This document shows positions 1 to 9,838 of a DNA stretch of 64,000 nt, in pieces. Position 1 is the stretch's first letter; each line of letters begins with the position of its first letter. The translations under genes were made by a program, and so were the position numbers. The notes below the pieces were generated by a model, which was not told the origin of the DNA, ran no database searches, and was given only the letters and a program-made list of their open reading frames with translations. Source of the stretch: Catenaria anguillulae PL171 (lineage: Eukaryota > Blastocladiomycota > Blastocladiomycetes > Blastocladiales > Catenariaceae); NCBI GenBank assembly GCA_002102555.1, contig MCFL01000121.1, forward strand, positions 1-64,000. Reading direction: 5' to 3'.

Positions 1-103
1 CAAATGCGCATTCGTTTCATCGAGCATGATTGTGCGGCCTGCTCCATGGCCTCGGATCTAGACGTGTCGGAAATTCCCAACCATCCAACTACGGCGCCGC
101 AGG

Positions 104-676
104 ATGATGGCACACCAAGCGGCAGCGAAGACACTTGTCGAGCGGCTAATGGATCCAGCCAAGTTACGGGCAACTGCAGCATGCGTAGTCGAGGTGCGCC
201 TGAGACAACAATTTCCCAACCTCGTATCTATCCTCGCGCGAATTGTCTCAATCGCTTCTACGACCATCCAAACTGTGCTGTGGAAGGAGCGTTGCAGGCT
301 TGTTGGACCGATCGAGCAACGCACACCAGAAAATCCGCTTGTGGCCCGGCAGCCCTGTCAATGTCCCCACTGTCAGGAGGCAGGCGCCCCAGTGGCCCAT
401 CAGTCGCCCATGAACCTTGCGCTCGTTGCCGCACATTACATCTACGAGTGCCACGCTGGCTGCCCACCCCTCGTTGGCTCCTCATCAGTCTCGCATGCAC
501 CGGTTTCCTTTGGCGAATGGCGATTCCACGGCACCTTCCCAGGGCTCTCAACCCCCAGGTTTGGGTTTGGACACTCACAACAACGCTTTGCTACCCGTGT
601 CAGGGTACAGTCAGGTACACATTCTGTTTTTGTCCCCTTGCTTTCTCCAACTGCTGCCTCTGTGCGTATGGCGTAA
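104..676 (+). pseudogene. LINE A1 ORF2, C-terminal fragment
   Basis: About 190 residues match the C-terminus of the longer ORF2 proteins of copies A2 and A3, starting just after their RNase H and zinc-finger part. It contains the family's second cysteine motif (CQCPHC) followed by AAHYIYECHAG. RT and RNase H are absent because of 5' truncation, so the copy is dead on arrival. Confidence 0.85.
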
Positions 677-799
677 CCTTCCCTTGTCCTTGTATGCTCA
701 CCGTTGTGTTGGCTCTGCTTCCCTTTATTTGACTTCGAACTGTCTTGGTTCTTTGTTGCATGTTGTTCATTGTGTGCATCCGTGGTGTGGTTGAATGTC

Positions 800-1159
800 T
801 TTTTTTTTTTTAAAAAAAATACAAGCACCCTATGTACTGAGGGAGATCTAACCATTGATACACAAAGACACAAGCTCACACACACAAACACACAACTCCT
901 TGGACTTGGCACTTGGGTGCTTGCTTGGGGCCTTGGACCTTTGGCATGATTCCGGTCTTGTACAACCACCAACAGAGGGTGGGCAAAGCAAGAATGCAAG
1001 CAATGCAGGTGCAGGGGCTGGGAGGCCAGGGGACAGAAGGAGGCAATGTGGAGCAGAGACCAAGCAGCCACATGTGCACCAGATGACTTGGGTGGGGTTC
1101 GAACCCACAACCTTCGCCTTGCAAGGCGGGAGTGTTGCCACTATGCCAAAACCACTGGC
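800..1159 (-). mobile_element. SINE1 copy a, tRNA-derived head, inside LINE A1
   Basis: On the minus strand the element starts with a tRNA-like head at 1159-1086 (box A TGGCATAGTGG, box B GGTTCGAACCCC, acceptor strands GTTTTGG and CCAAGTC pairing at 6 of 7 positions) and ends in an A-rich tail, seen as the T-run at 800-811. The TSD ggtgtggttgaatgtc lies at 784-799 and 1160-1175. LINE A2 (about 18620-18650) and A3 (about 27405-27430) show the same locus without the insert, so filled and empty sites are both in this window. Confidence 0.93.
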
Positions 1160-1224
1160 GGTGTGGTTGAATGTCGACCTCAGACCCTGTTACTTTCTGT
1201 CTGCTTACTTCTTCTTCTTCTTCT

Positions 1225-1227
<3 letters not shown>

Positions 1228-1310
<83 letters not shown>
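1228..1310. repeat. (CT)n microsatellite in the LINE A 3' UTR
   Basis: An essentially pure CT dinucleotide run of about 80 bp. Copies A2 (18515-18585) and A3 (27293-27365) carry the complementary GA tract at the same place, interrupted by GGGAGA units, so the tract belongs to the family and expanded separately in each copy. Confidence 0.95.
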
Positions 1311-1315
<5 letters not shown>

Positions 1316-2074
1316 ACCTTGCCCTCTCTGTTGTCCCCATGGCCACGTGCCCCTACCACCAATTGCTTGCCATTTTCTCTGCTTGCTCTTGTCATCCGTT
1401 GAGTGTCTTGGATCTGTGACCTTCCTGCTCTTGTACCTCTTTCAAGACTTCTATGTTGGTTTTCAGCTTCAATACATGTGGTAGTGATCCAAAAAAAAAA
1501 AAAAAAAAAAAAACCATCCAACTGTCAAGTGCAACAAGATCACAGCCTACAACAAGGCCGAGTGTTTGGCGACGCTAGTTTGGCCTTGCCCAAAAACGAG
1601 CATGACTTTGGCTCATTGGCCAAGATCATTGATGAGGGCACCGGCGCCGCATTCCTCGATGGCCTCATGGCCAAGTTTGAAAAGGCCGAGCTGTCCGAGC
1701 CGCTCGAGTACATGCGCCGTATCAAGGCATTCATGGACGCTGTGGCAAGCGATCAGGATTTTGAGGGTGTACAAATGGCCATGGTGGCTGGTGCGTTCCT
1801 TTGCTTGTGGGCACTCTTGTCCCCCTCGTTTGCGCGAGGTTTCTCAGATCATTTGGATACCGAGGTATTGGCCAGGATCAAGAGGAACGCAGTCTCTGTT
1901 GGCCGGCGCATTGTTTGGGTCTGTGAGGGGGGAGACGAGGTGCCAGTGCAGAGTGCTTTGGAGGAGGCTGTTGGCGACAGGAACCTGGTCAGGGCTGGTC
2001 AAACCTCACCCTTGCCTGATCTGTCATCCTTGAATGACAGTGAAGAGCAGCGTGGAACGGAATTCGACTGAGTC

Positions 2075-2635
2075 TTGGCAGGCACGTGCAATTTGGTTGC
2101 CACGGCCGACGAGACCATGCATGATGCGATCAAAGAATGTACGTGCAACACCATTGCACCCACAATTGTCATGCGGACAAAAGCTGACGTCCCCTGTTGG
2201 CATTCTTGCAACGCACAGAGTTTTTATCAAGTGGTATCGGGCAAGCTGCCAGCAAACCACAACGAGCTCAAGGACCAATTGGTTGAGTCGCAGGACATCT
2301 TTGCAGTGGTATTGGGCAATCCGCTGGCTGACCAGCGCAAGCCCTTGGCTGCTGATCCGCCTGTGAATGTGTTGTTGCAAGGTAATACACCAATTGTTGC
2401 CCATGATACTTGTTCTGCTTCACCAAAGCGAATTGAGGTGAATGCCGAGCTGTCGCCAGTGATTGCAGTCCGCCGTCCAGGCCTGCGCCTCAACTGTCCA
2501 CCTGACTCTGAGCTGCATGATCAGCTCCACGCGTGGACTGGCCGTTTACAATTCAAGGCACTCACCCCGACCACGCTCACGTGTCGCTTGGACACGGGCA
2601 GTGACCGCAATGTACTCCCAAAGCAATATGCTTAA
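2075..2635 (+). pseudogene. G1 aspartic protease region
   Basis: The open frame ends with CRLDTGSDRNVLP, a retropepsin-type active site (D-T-G-S) in the expected position between gag and RT. The upstream 160 residues resemble a gag-protease spacer with no recognisable domain. The frame stops right after the active-site motif and the rest of the protease continues in the next frame (2672 onward, CGIGGLLPCLGIVDN), so the protease is split by a frameshift that may be a sequencing deletion. Confidence 0.6.
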
Positions 2636-2671
2636 CATTTCTGCGACCACGTTCGACCGCCGCCCGAGCCC

Positions 2672-3860
2672 ATGGCCATCTGTGGGATCGGCGGCCTGTT
2701 GCCATGCCTTGGCATTGTCGATAACCTCCTTCGCTTCAACGGTCGATCCATCGTTTGTCGCTTTGGCATTTACAATTTGGATATCAACATTCCGCCACTC
2801 ATTGGCAACACCACGCTACACACGCTCGGTATCAGCGTCGAAAACTTGGATCCCAAGCAGGGCAAGCAGCCGCGTCTCGATCCTGAGATTGACAAGCGAC
2901 CTGCACTCTTCCCTGAGGATCAACCATCGCTCATCGTGGTGCTCCCGGACGACGTCCAGCGCCTGATCGATGAAAATGCGTCCATTCCAAAGGGCAGTGC
3001 GTGCACCCACCCGCTGTCCACGGTCGATGTCAACATTCTGCCAGGCAAAGAATGCCCCGCGCATGAGCGGGAGCGCCAATTCACGCACGAAAAGAAGGTT
3101 GTCGTGGGAGGGCAGGTGGGCACGTGGGTGGATGAGGATGTGATTGAGCGTAACGAGTTTGAGTCGCCGTGGAATTTGAGCGCGGGGTAACCACACTGGC
3201 TATCGTGTTTGCCTGGACCCGCGTGTCATCAACAACATTACTCCCGATGACTTGCACGCTCTTCCACTCATCTTTGACCATCTCGACAAGGCATGCGCCG
3301 CCAAGGTGTTTTCGTCCATTGATCTTTATGCGTTGTTCCACCAAATCCGTGTTTCTCGCCGCTCGCGCAAGTACTTTTGTTTCAAATGGCAAGGTGTGCA
3401 GTACCGCTTCAAGCGGGCACCATTCGGCCTCAAGGCATTGTCGTCGCAATTCCAGCGGGTCATGCAGTCCATCTTTGCCGACTTGCCCTACGTTCGCGTG
3501 TACATTGACGATCTTGTCATTTTCAGCGTGTCGGTCAAGGAGCACACAATTCATTTGATTGAATACATGCACCGCCTCAACCAGTTCAACCTCCGCATCA
3601 AACCATCCAAGTGCCACTGGTACCGTCCCGAGATCCATTACCTTGGCTACGTCATTGGCAACGGCGCGATTCACCCTGCGCCGGCCAAGATCATTGATAT
3701 CCAGGGTTTGGAACACCCCACGACTGGCAAGCAGGTGCAGTCGCTCCTTGGCACAGTCAATTACCGGCGGTACTTTATGGTCAACATGGCCACGGTTGCC
3801 GCTCCACTTGACGCGTTACGATTCGCGACCATCATCACAGACGACAACTGGACGGTCTAG
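2672..3860 (+). CDS. G1 reverse transcriptase (frameshifted)
   Basis: The protein turns RNA into cDNA in the virus-like particle. The first open frame (2672-3190) ends at a stop; the RT then continues in another frame as CLDPRVINNITPDDLHALP, IDLYALFHQIRVS (catalytic Asp of motif A), RAPFGLKALSSQFQ, and YIDDLVIF at about 3501-3524, which carries the two Asp of the active site. HYLGYVI and the thumb follow. The order and motifs are those of Ty3/gypsy RT. The stop at 3858-3860 falls between RT and RNase H. Confidence 0.88.
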
Positions 3861-5137
3861 TGCGAGGATGCGTTCAACACGCTCAAGCACATGATGGCAT
3901 CGGCGCCAGTGCTGCATGCACCCAAGTGGGACGAGCCATTCCTTGTCGCCACGGACGCCTCCAATGTGGGCGTAGGCGCCGTACTGTTCCAGGGATCGCG
4001 TGACGAACCCAGATACATCACCATGGCCTCGAGGGCCCTCTCCAAGTCGGAGCGCAACTACTCTGCCACCCGCAAGGAGCTCCGTGCCATCATTTTCGCG
4101 CTTGATAAGTTCTGTTACTTTGTTTCGGGTCGCCGGTTCACCCGTTTCACAGACCACGAGGCGCTCCAACACATTTTTTTCGCAGCCCAAGCTCACGCCC
4201 ATGCTCGAAAACTGGCTCGACAAGTTGCTCAAGTTGCCGTTTGATGTTGTGCACATCCCTGGCATCCTCAATGTCCTGCCTGATTGCTTGTCGTGCCTTT
4301 ATCTGGTACCCACGGACGGCGCGGCCACGTACAGCGACTTCAAGACCCGTTTTGACATTCACTCGTCTCCGATTCGGGTGGACGCAAGCTCAGGAGGGGG
4401 TGGGGCTCAGGCACAATCGCTCGACAAGCAGGTTCAAGAGTTTTTTTTGGCCATTGCTGAGGAGGTCAACGAGGATTTCATGGAGATTGACGACGAGGAG
4501 CAAGAGGGTTTGGAGCCTGTCGACATGCAAGTCGACCAAGTGGCCGCCCTGCTGGCCGAGTCGATCATTTGGGACAACAAGTTGCCCAAGGAGACTCGTC
4601 GGGAGGCCACAGCAATGGACACCATGTTGGATGCACAAGAAGCGCGTGGAAGCAAGGCAGATTACTCGCTTGCCGCCAAGTTTGTCGAGCCACTCGACTG
4701 GTCCAAGGGAGCGTCTGGGATGCTGCAGCAAATCCTTGCCAGGGAAGATGCGCCCACAAAGCATTGCCAATCAAGCTCGGCCCCCATTCGCCCAGCATTT
4801 TGCAACAAGTACGCCAATCTCGTCCTGGCCGCTGTCCATGCAGACCAACAAGCACAGCTCACCAATGTGCTTGATGGGCAACATGATGGACCGGTCACCC
4901 CGGTCAAGGAGCGCCAAGCTGTCCTCACGGCTGCTCATGCTCACGGTCATGCATCAGGTCTTGCACTCAAGTCTTGGCTCATTCATGACGGCAAGTATTG
5001 GCCGAACATGCTCCGTGACTGCCGCAGCTTTGCCCAGCAGTGTGTCGACTGCCAGCGACACACAGTCCGGACCTGCGGTTACCACCCACCGCAAATGATT
5101 CATGCCGCGCTGCCTATGGAACATCTTTGCAATTGAC
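3861..5137 (+). CDS. G1 RNase H, linker and integrase zinc-binding domain
   Basis: RNase H runs directly on from RT: FLVATDASNVGVGAVLFQ carries the first catalytic Asp, YSATRKELRAIIFAL the Glu, and FTDHEALQHIF the next Asp. A frame change follows near 4185. A long acidic linker (to about 4890) leads to an integrase HHCC-type finger near 4930-5065: HAHGHASG, YWPNMLRDCRSF and CVDCQRH. The reading breaks at 5137, just before LINE D; the integrase core lies beyond the insert. The linker is longer than usual for gypsy elements. Confidence 0.82.
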
Positions 5138-5191
5138 CTTTTCACGTGCAACATGACCCTGGACAGTTTCAACAACGCTTTGCTCATCATT

Positions 5192-6298
5192 TTTTTTTTC
5201 CAATCGCTACTGCATGCATTAAGACATGAAACCAACGAAGGAGGCTCGGGAACAAGAAACAAGAGCAACTCGGCTGGGGTCTTAAGCACCCATGAAAGGA
5301 GGCACAGGCAAGCAAGAGAAGGCAGGCGAGTGGCAGTAGGGGTCAAGAATGACCGGCGGGGGAAAACGAATAAGGGGGGGGGGGGAAGCAGAGGTGATGA
5401 AACAAAACAATGACCACAAGCAAATACAAGACAAATAAGCAAAACACAACAAGCGAAAGGGAAAGGGGCAACTAGTACAAGGAAGCAGGAGGGCAGGGAC
5501 ACAATGTCACATGGGTGATGGGTGGGGAACAAGGGAGAACAAAAACAGGCAGGCCAACACCACACCAATCGATACACATCAAGGACACTTTTTCTTTTTT
5601 TTTTTGGCTTTTGTTGTTGAGCTATTCAGTCGTTGTGACATCAACGAGAAATGCTGACCACAGAGAGGACGGGGGAAAAAACAAGGTGGGTACCGGACAA
5701 CATACCAACCCGCAATGCAAACTGATGCCGAGACTGTGCAAAGCCAAACCGCGCGGTCGCCAAACCAGGGTACGCCAAATGTGCTCGCCAAACGCCAAGG
5801 GGAACCGGGTGTAAAGCCATCGACTGCTTGCCAAGAAGGGGAGGGAGACCTGCGTGGCACTCGTGGAGGTAGTGTGCGGCGACAAGGGCTGCATCGGTGC
5901 CCAAGCCAACTGGCTGCTGAGGTGCTGATCGTGCTGGCTGGCAAACGTCGCAGAGACACTGGGTGGCACCTGGATCCTCCTCGCCGATTGGCCCAACGAG
6001 CGCACAGCGCTGTTTCCAGACCACCTGCCCAATGGTGGCCGATGCACACATGACAATACGCGGCAGAAGCGGTGCCAGCCGAGGGAACTGTTGGCGGACG
6101 GAAAGGTCGACTACGCACGCTGCCGTGGCACGGAGGGATCGCCCTGTCAACAATGAGTCAACAAGGGTACGTGCCGACTGAGCATGGGCCGTTAGGCCGT
6201 GCTTACTGAGCAATGCCTCGACCTGGTCATGGACGGCAACGCCGCACTCCCAGAGCGCGTCTCGGAGGCTTGGACACACACACCAATGGCCCTGGTCG
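5192..6298 (-). mobile_element. LINE family D, 5'-truncated, inside G1 integrase
   Basis: Minus-strand non-LTR insertion with its poly(A) end seen as T's from 5191. The TSD acgctttgctcatcatt is at 5175-5191 and 6299-6315 (17 bp, perfect), and joining the flanks restores the G1 integrase reading FNNALLIIDIATRFV. The 3' UTR is bipartite: a second T-run at 5589-5605 separates the distal tail from the part next to the ORF, the same arrangement as in family B. Confidence 0.93.
5641..6298 (-). pseudogene. LINE D ORF2, C-terminal fragment
   Basis: About 220 residues align by eye with the ORF2 C-terminus of families A and B: RATAACVVDLSVRQQFPRL, a cysteine motif CLCDVC and AAHYLHECHAGLPPLLG. The open frame continues past the insertion boundary into antisense G1 sequence, which is not part of the protein. 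RT and RNase H are missing through 5' truncation. Confidence 0.83.
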
Positions 6299-6790
6299 AC
6301 GCTTTGCTCATCATTGACATTGCCACGCGCTTCGTGTGGCTGGACCCGCTCAAAGCCAAGCGGGCCGAGGAGGTCGGCGACCACTTGTACAAGCTCTGCT
6401 GTGACTTTGGGATTCCTGCCATCATTCAGTCTGACAATGGTGGGGAGTTTGACAACTCGGTCATTGCCCACTTGTCGTCCAAACTCGGTTTTGTGCATCG
6501 CATGATCACGGCGTACAACGCAAAAGCCAATGGCGCCGCTGAGCGCCTTGTCCAGACTATCAAGACCAAGCTCTTTGCCAAGGTCAAGGGCAATGTCCCC
6601 GAGTGGCCTGACCGCCTCAAGGCTGTCCAGTTTTGGTACAACCAGACCATGCACTGTCGCCATGGATCAACGCCATTCTTGCTCATGTTTGCGCGCGCAC
6701 CAGTCCCGCCGTCCGCGTCATCCTGGCCAGACGCAAAGAAACCCGTCACGTTTGACAAGTTGGGCCGCTTGGCCCAGCACATGGCCCGTG
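6299..6790 (+). pseudogene. G1 integrase catalytic core
   Basis: The frame resumes after LINE D with LLIIDIATRFVWLDPL, then QSDNGGEFDNSVIAHL, and YNAKANGAAERLVQTIK. These supply the D, D and E of the retroviral-type integrase core that joins cDNA to chromosomal DNA. Homology ends at MARVF (about 6790), where a minus-strand LINE-like insertion starts; the integrase C-terminus and 3' LTR are not found downstream. Confidence 0.88.
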
Positions 6791-7133
6791 TTTTTTGTGG
6801 CTACACTACTGCATGTATTGTGGGCTACAACCAACTCACAAGCTTCAAAAAGGAGGAAGTAAGAAGGAAGAGACCAGAACACAACTGCTACAAGATGAGC
6901 ATCACAAGCAAGCAAGAGGGGAGGGCAGGCAAGTGGCAGTACGGGCCGCAAGCGACCATGGGGATGAGGCGGGGAAGGAAAGTGAGGAGTAGGCGGGGAG
7001 GAGAAACAACAATCCAACAAGGAAACAGTTTTTTTTTTCTTTTTTTTTTGAACGCTACCACATGTATTGAAGCTGAAAACCTTGAAGGAAGGTACAAAAG
7101 CAGGAAGGTCACAGATCCAAGACACTCAATCGA

Positions 7134-7516
7134 GGGCTGTCGTGGCCCAGTGGTTAAGGTGCCAGGCGTCCACTGTGGAGGTCATGGGTTCAAACCCCAC
7201 AGGCGGCGATTCTGGTATGGTGTTTCTAAAGTCCTTGCCACTCGCTTGTGTGTGGATTTGGTTTGGTTGCCAAGCACAAGTTAAATTCAAGTTGTTTCAG
7301 GTCCAAGCCGTCTGGGGTGGATCCCGCCTGCTCAACTTCAATCTGAGCCCCCTCTTGGCAAGCACCGCGTGTCCCTCTGTGTTCCCGCCTGTGTCAAAGT
7401 ACAAGACCCAACTCCAAGTCCCTCCAAGCTTCAAGTTTGTGTTGTGTATTTGTTCATGGATTGTCGCCATATGTGCAATTGTCCTGAGGTAAAATTTTAT
7501 AAAAAAAAAAAAAAAA
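7134..7516 (+). mobile_element. SINE2, tRNA-derived
   Basis: The element starts with a tRNA-like head, has an unrelated body of about 290 bp and ends in A's (7501-7516). The TSD atccaagacactcaatcga (19 bp) lies at 7115-7133 and 7517-7535, so the insertion into LINE A4 is unambiguous. It is the only copy in the window and its head differs from that of SINE1. Confidence 0.92.
7136..7208 (+). other. tRNA-like cloverleaf forming the SINE2 head (Pol III promoter)
   Basis: A 73-nt cloverleaf can be drawn: acceptor 7136-7142 with 7201-7207 (6 of 7 pairs), D stem 7145-7147 with 7158-7160, anticodon stem 7162-7166 with 7174-7178 (4 of 5), T stem 7184-7188 with 7196-7200 (4 of 5), discriminator 7208. 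Box A is TGGCCCAGTGG, box B GGTTCAAACC. Position 33 is G instead of the invariant U, so it is a tRNA relic serving as an internal promoter and not a working tRNA; the anticodon position reads TCC. Confidence 0.8.
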
Positions 7517-7596
7517 ATCCAAGACACTCAATCGATGACAAAAGCAAGCAAAGAAAACGGCAAGCAATTGGTGGTATCCAACAAGGAAACAGTCCT

Positions 7597-8276
7597 TCAG
7601 TCTTCCACTGGGCTCAGCATACCCTTGTTCTTTGCCTTGTGGGCCCAACTCGACTCTTGCGCAGCTGTCAAAGCAGCTGCAAAGTCTTTGGACTGCCAAA
7701 GCTCGTCCAGTACTACTGCCAGATCCACCTCAACAATGGCAAGGTCGCGGTTGACCCGCATATAACGCTCAGAGGTCCTAGCCTGGTGGGCCTTCAAATC
7801 TGCCACCTCCGCCTTCGTTGTCTCCAGACATGAGCTCAAACTTGGTGCTGAGGGTCTCAAAGTCCGTCAAGAGCCCCTGCACCGAGCTGGCAAGGGACTC
7901 CAGACGTTCCTCGACCTTCTCAACCTTCTTGATGGCTGCAGACAAATCCCCGCGCATCTTGTCTTGCTCCACCTTGATGGCTGAAAGAAGCACATCCTGC
8001 TGGGCACAATACTTGTTGAGCGTCTCCTGCATGGTCAACATCTGGCCAGCATGATCTGCTACCTGCGAGCGCAAGACCTTATCCACCTGATCCACCTTGT
8101 TGATGGCCTGCTTGGCAGCTTCAGTGTAACAGATGCCGCCAGCACTTGTCACTGGGGCAAAGACGGGCGCGGGACCAGCAGAGGGTGACCTGGCGATTGG
8201 CCTGGACGGGCAGGCCAACTTGACATGTCCAGACTCGCCGCAAGAGTAGCAGAGCCTGGCGGAACCTGCAAAGAAA
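7597..8276 (-). pseudogene. ORF1/gag-like nucleic-acid-binding protein with CCHC knuckle and coiled coil
   Basis: Read on the minus strand: a zinc knuckle CYSCGESGHVKLAC, a Pro/Ser/Ala-rich spacer, then about 110 residues of heptad-like helix (AAKQAINKVDQVDKVL through KKVEKVEERLESLASS), then a frame change near 7850 and a further helical segment ending at 7597. Knuckle plus coiled coil suits a LINE ORF1 RNA chaperone or a gag nucleocapsid. A candidate splice acceptor (TTTTCTTTGCAG) precedes the knuckle at 8265-8276. Here the knuckle is upstream of the coiled coil, unlike most ORF1 proteins. Confidence 0.6.
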
Positions 8277-8286
8277 AGCAAATCAT

Positions 8287-8548
8287 TGTCACGATCCTCC
8301 GTATTGTGACATGGTTTCTTGCTTACCTGTTCGCATTTCATTTCCTTAAGCCGTTTGGACGCGTCACCCTTTTCATGTTTGTACATAAACCCATCAGACC
8401 CCTGTCCACGTTCTCCCTCTCTGTACCTTTGATTATCTTGTTCTCTTCCTACTGCGGATCTTTCTTGTCTTTGAGTATACACACTCTTCTGTCTTGGGAA
8501 TCTCTCTCCTGAGCACTTGCCAGCATTTTGTACCGCCCCAGAGTGCAA
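8287..8548 (+). repeat. Putative 5' LTR of gypsy element G2
   Basis: The first 58 bp (8287-8344) match the sequence following the polypurine tract of G2 at 10732-10789 with two mismatches, so this is probably the same LTR in the same orientation. It begins with an imperfect palindrome, TGTCAC(G/A)AT...ATTGTGACA (8287-8311). The right end is not defined because the other copy is cut at 10789 by C2. Confidence 0.5.
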
Positions 8549-9106
8549 AACGTGGCATGCGATGCTCTCGCGTCACAGTGAGCTTGAGCTTGAGGTGGGG
8601 GATGACAAACACTTGCAAGTCCTGCTCCATCCTGAGCAAATCCTTTCAGCGATCTTGCTTCCAGACTCTTTGTCAGCTCTCACTCCTGCTCCATCACTCA
8701 CGACAGCATCCCTGCTCACGACTGCATCCTCAGCCCGCACGATTCCATCGCCCATGACAGCAAACTCGCTGGCCATTTCGGCATCAATAAGTCTCTCAAG
8801 TTGATCCTTCGCGAGTATACCTGGCCTGGTCTCAAATCCATGGTAGCCGATTATGTCAATTCGTGTGACATCTGCAAGCGTGCAAAATCACCCCGTCATG
8901 CTCCATTTGGGCTTCTCAATCCTCTTCCGGTTCCGTCTCGTCCTTGGGGCTCAGTTTCCCTCGATTTTGTGACAGATCTTCCTCCAGTCCAAGGTGTCGA
9001 TTCCATCCTTGTCGTCACAGATCGTCTCACCAAGACGGCCCATTTCATTGCCACCACCAAGGCCATTGACGCCGAAGGAACCGCCTCTCTGTTTTTGGGT
9101 CACATT

Positions 9107-9571
9107 AGGGGGTTTCACGTTTGATCCTGGCATGCCAGATTCCAGATTCCAGAAACTTTTTTACATGTAAATGGAGTTCCTGGCATTTTGGTTTCTGGGA
9201 CCGTTTCTGGGACGTGTTCCTGGTGCTTTTTCGCACCAGGAACACATGCCAGGACCAGAAAGAATGCCAGAAAGCAGCTGCCGATCACACCAGGACATGC
9301 ACCTAGCCACGCGTCTCGATTGAACATGTGGCTCGTGAGCGATCGACACACAAGAGAACAACGTCAAAGCCACACAATTGCGCGATCGGCGTTTCGCACA
9401 CTCTCAAAAACGCCACGTTGCCCTAGGTTTTGCCGAAATGCGTGTTTCTGGCACAAATCGATTCTGAAGTGTTTCTGGCGGGGTGCTCACGTTTCCAGAT
9501 CCCAGAAACGCCTTCTGGCACCGTTTCTGGTTTCTGGTCCTGGCATGCCAGGAACAAACGTGAAACCCCCT
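9107..9571. mobile_element. MITE, 465 bp, long TIRs and subterminal repeats
   Basis: Near-perfect 32-bp terminal inverted repeats (agggggtttcacgtttg... against ...caaacgtgaaacccct, one mismatch) are flanked by a 3-bp TSD att (9104-9106, 9572-9574). Excision restores the G2 integrase reading GHIVRLHGLPN. The motif gtttctgg, or its complement, recurs about ten times in the outer thirds, typical of transposase-binding subterminal repeats. There is no coding capacity. A 3-bp TSD would suit PIF/Harbinger or CACTA relatives. Confidence 0.93.
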
Positions 9572-9628
9572 ATTGTTCGTTTGCATGGATTGCCCAATGA
9601 TGCTGTGTCTGATCGCGGCCCTCAGTTT

Positions 9629-9838
9629 TGTTGGGGTTGTGTAGGAGAGTGTATGTGTATGCCGTTCACGTGTGTGCATGTGATGAGTTATTGAGTTGTT
9701 GTGTGTTTGTGTTTGTGATCCGTGACCCAGCAGTTGGGCACCAACCCATGGTTAGCTCTTCAGATAATTCTGGGTTGTTTAGTATATACTACCCGTGCTT
9801 GATGACCTGTTAGTCTTACCTATGCAAGCACGCCAACA
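9629..9838 (+). repeat. Solo LTR, 210 bp, copia type
   Basis: The sequence starts TGTTGG, ends CCAACA and is flanked by the 5-bp TSD agttt (9624-9628, 9839-9843). Removing it with one TSD copy restores the G2 integrase reading DRGPQFVSRFW. The inverted TGTTGG/CCAACA termini resemble the starts of the C1 and N1 LTRs, but the body differs, so it is the trace of a further LTR family that recombined out. Orientation is unproven. Confidence 0.9.

Larger units (their letters stand above)
91..1511 (+). mobile_element. LINE family A, copy A1, 5'-truncated
   Basis: This is a non-LTR retrotransposon copy in sense orientation: the 3' half of ORF2 (frame ending at 676), the 3' UTR with a CT microsatellite, and a poly(A) tail from 1491. 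It is flanked by the TSD aaccatccaact (79-90 and 1512-1523). The body is homologous to A2 and A3 on the other strand, which fixes the 5' truncation at 91. It interrupts G1 gag and is itself interrupted by SINE1-a. Confidence 0.93.
1..2071 (+). pseudogene. G1 gag-like region, interrupted by LINE A1
   Basis: Codons 4-90 read into NHPT and resume after the LINE and its second TSD copy at 1524 with VKCNKITAYNKAECLA, so the reading frame is continuous without the insert. After one frame change near 1570 a helical, acidic segment follows (from PKNEHDFGSLAKIIDEG to the stop at 2069-2071). The position upstream of the protease suggests gag or the gag-protease linker, but no classical zinc knuckle or major homology region is recognisable, so the assignment rests on position in the element. 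Confidence 0.55.
1..6790 (+). mobile_element. Ty3/gypsy LTR retrotransposon G1, incomplete, nested insertions
   Basis: Gag-like, aspartic protease, reverse transcriptase, RNase H and integrase segments follow each other on the plus strand in the Ty3/gypsy order (RT and RNase H before integrase). The element starts before the window and is lost after the integrase core at about 6790, so no LTR of its own is visible. It is split by LINE A1 (91-1511) and LINE D (5192-6298); removing each insert and one TSD copy restores continuous coding. Frames change several times; some shifts may be sequencing deletions, as seen in the host genes. Confidence 0.9.
7030..7575 (-). mobile_element. LINE family A, copy A4, severely 5'-truncated, carrying SINE2
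   Basis: Only the last 160 bp or so of family A are present (T-run, then the reverse complement of the family 3' tip), flanked by the perfect 18-bp TSD atccaacaaggaaacagt at 7012-7029 and 7576-7593. SINE2 sits inside at 7134-7516. There is no coding sequence. Confidence 0.92.
6791..8286 (-). mobile_element. LINE-like element, family C 3' end plus a CCHC ORF, no ORF2
   Basis: The T-run at 6791-6796 and the next 230 bp match, in reverse, the 3' end at 49861-50000, defining LINE family C. After removing LINE A4 (7030-7575) the next coding sequence is an ORF1-like CCHC protein ending at 7597, with no RT between the 3' UTR and this ORF. This could be a non-autonomous ORF1-only derivative (as mammalian HAL1 is to L1) or an internally deleted copy. 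The 5' boundary at the G2 LTR (8287) is approximate and no TSD was found. Confidence 0.6.

Noticed and set aside
1086-1159. A tRNA-Ala or tRNA-Cys gene on the minus strand
   Set aside because: The D-arm region is too short and the anticodon loop has 6 nt; it is repeated as part of SINE1 with TSDs.
1046-1521. Frames encoding long Leu/Ser or Arg/Glu runs
   Set aside because: They are translations of the CT/GA microsatellite and carry no gene evidence.
7136-7208. A functional tRNA-Gly(TCC) gene
   Set aside because: It lacks U33, has stem mismatches, lies at the very start of an element with a TSD and poly(A), and so is a SINE head.
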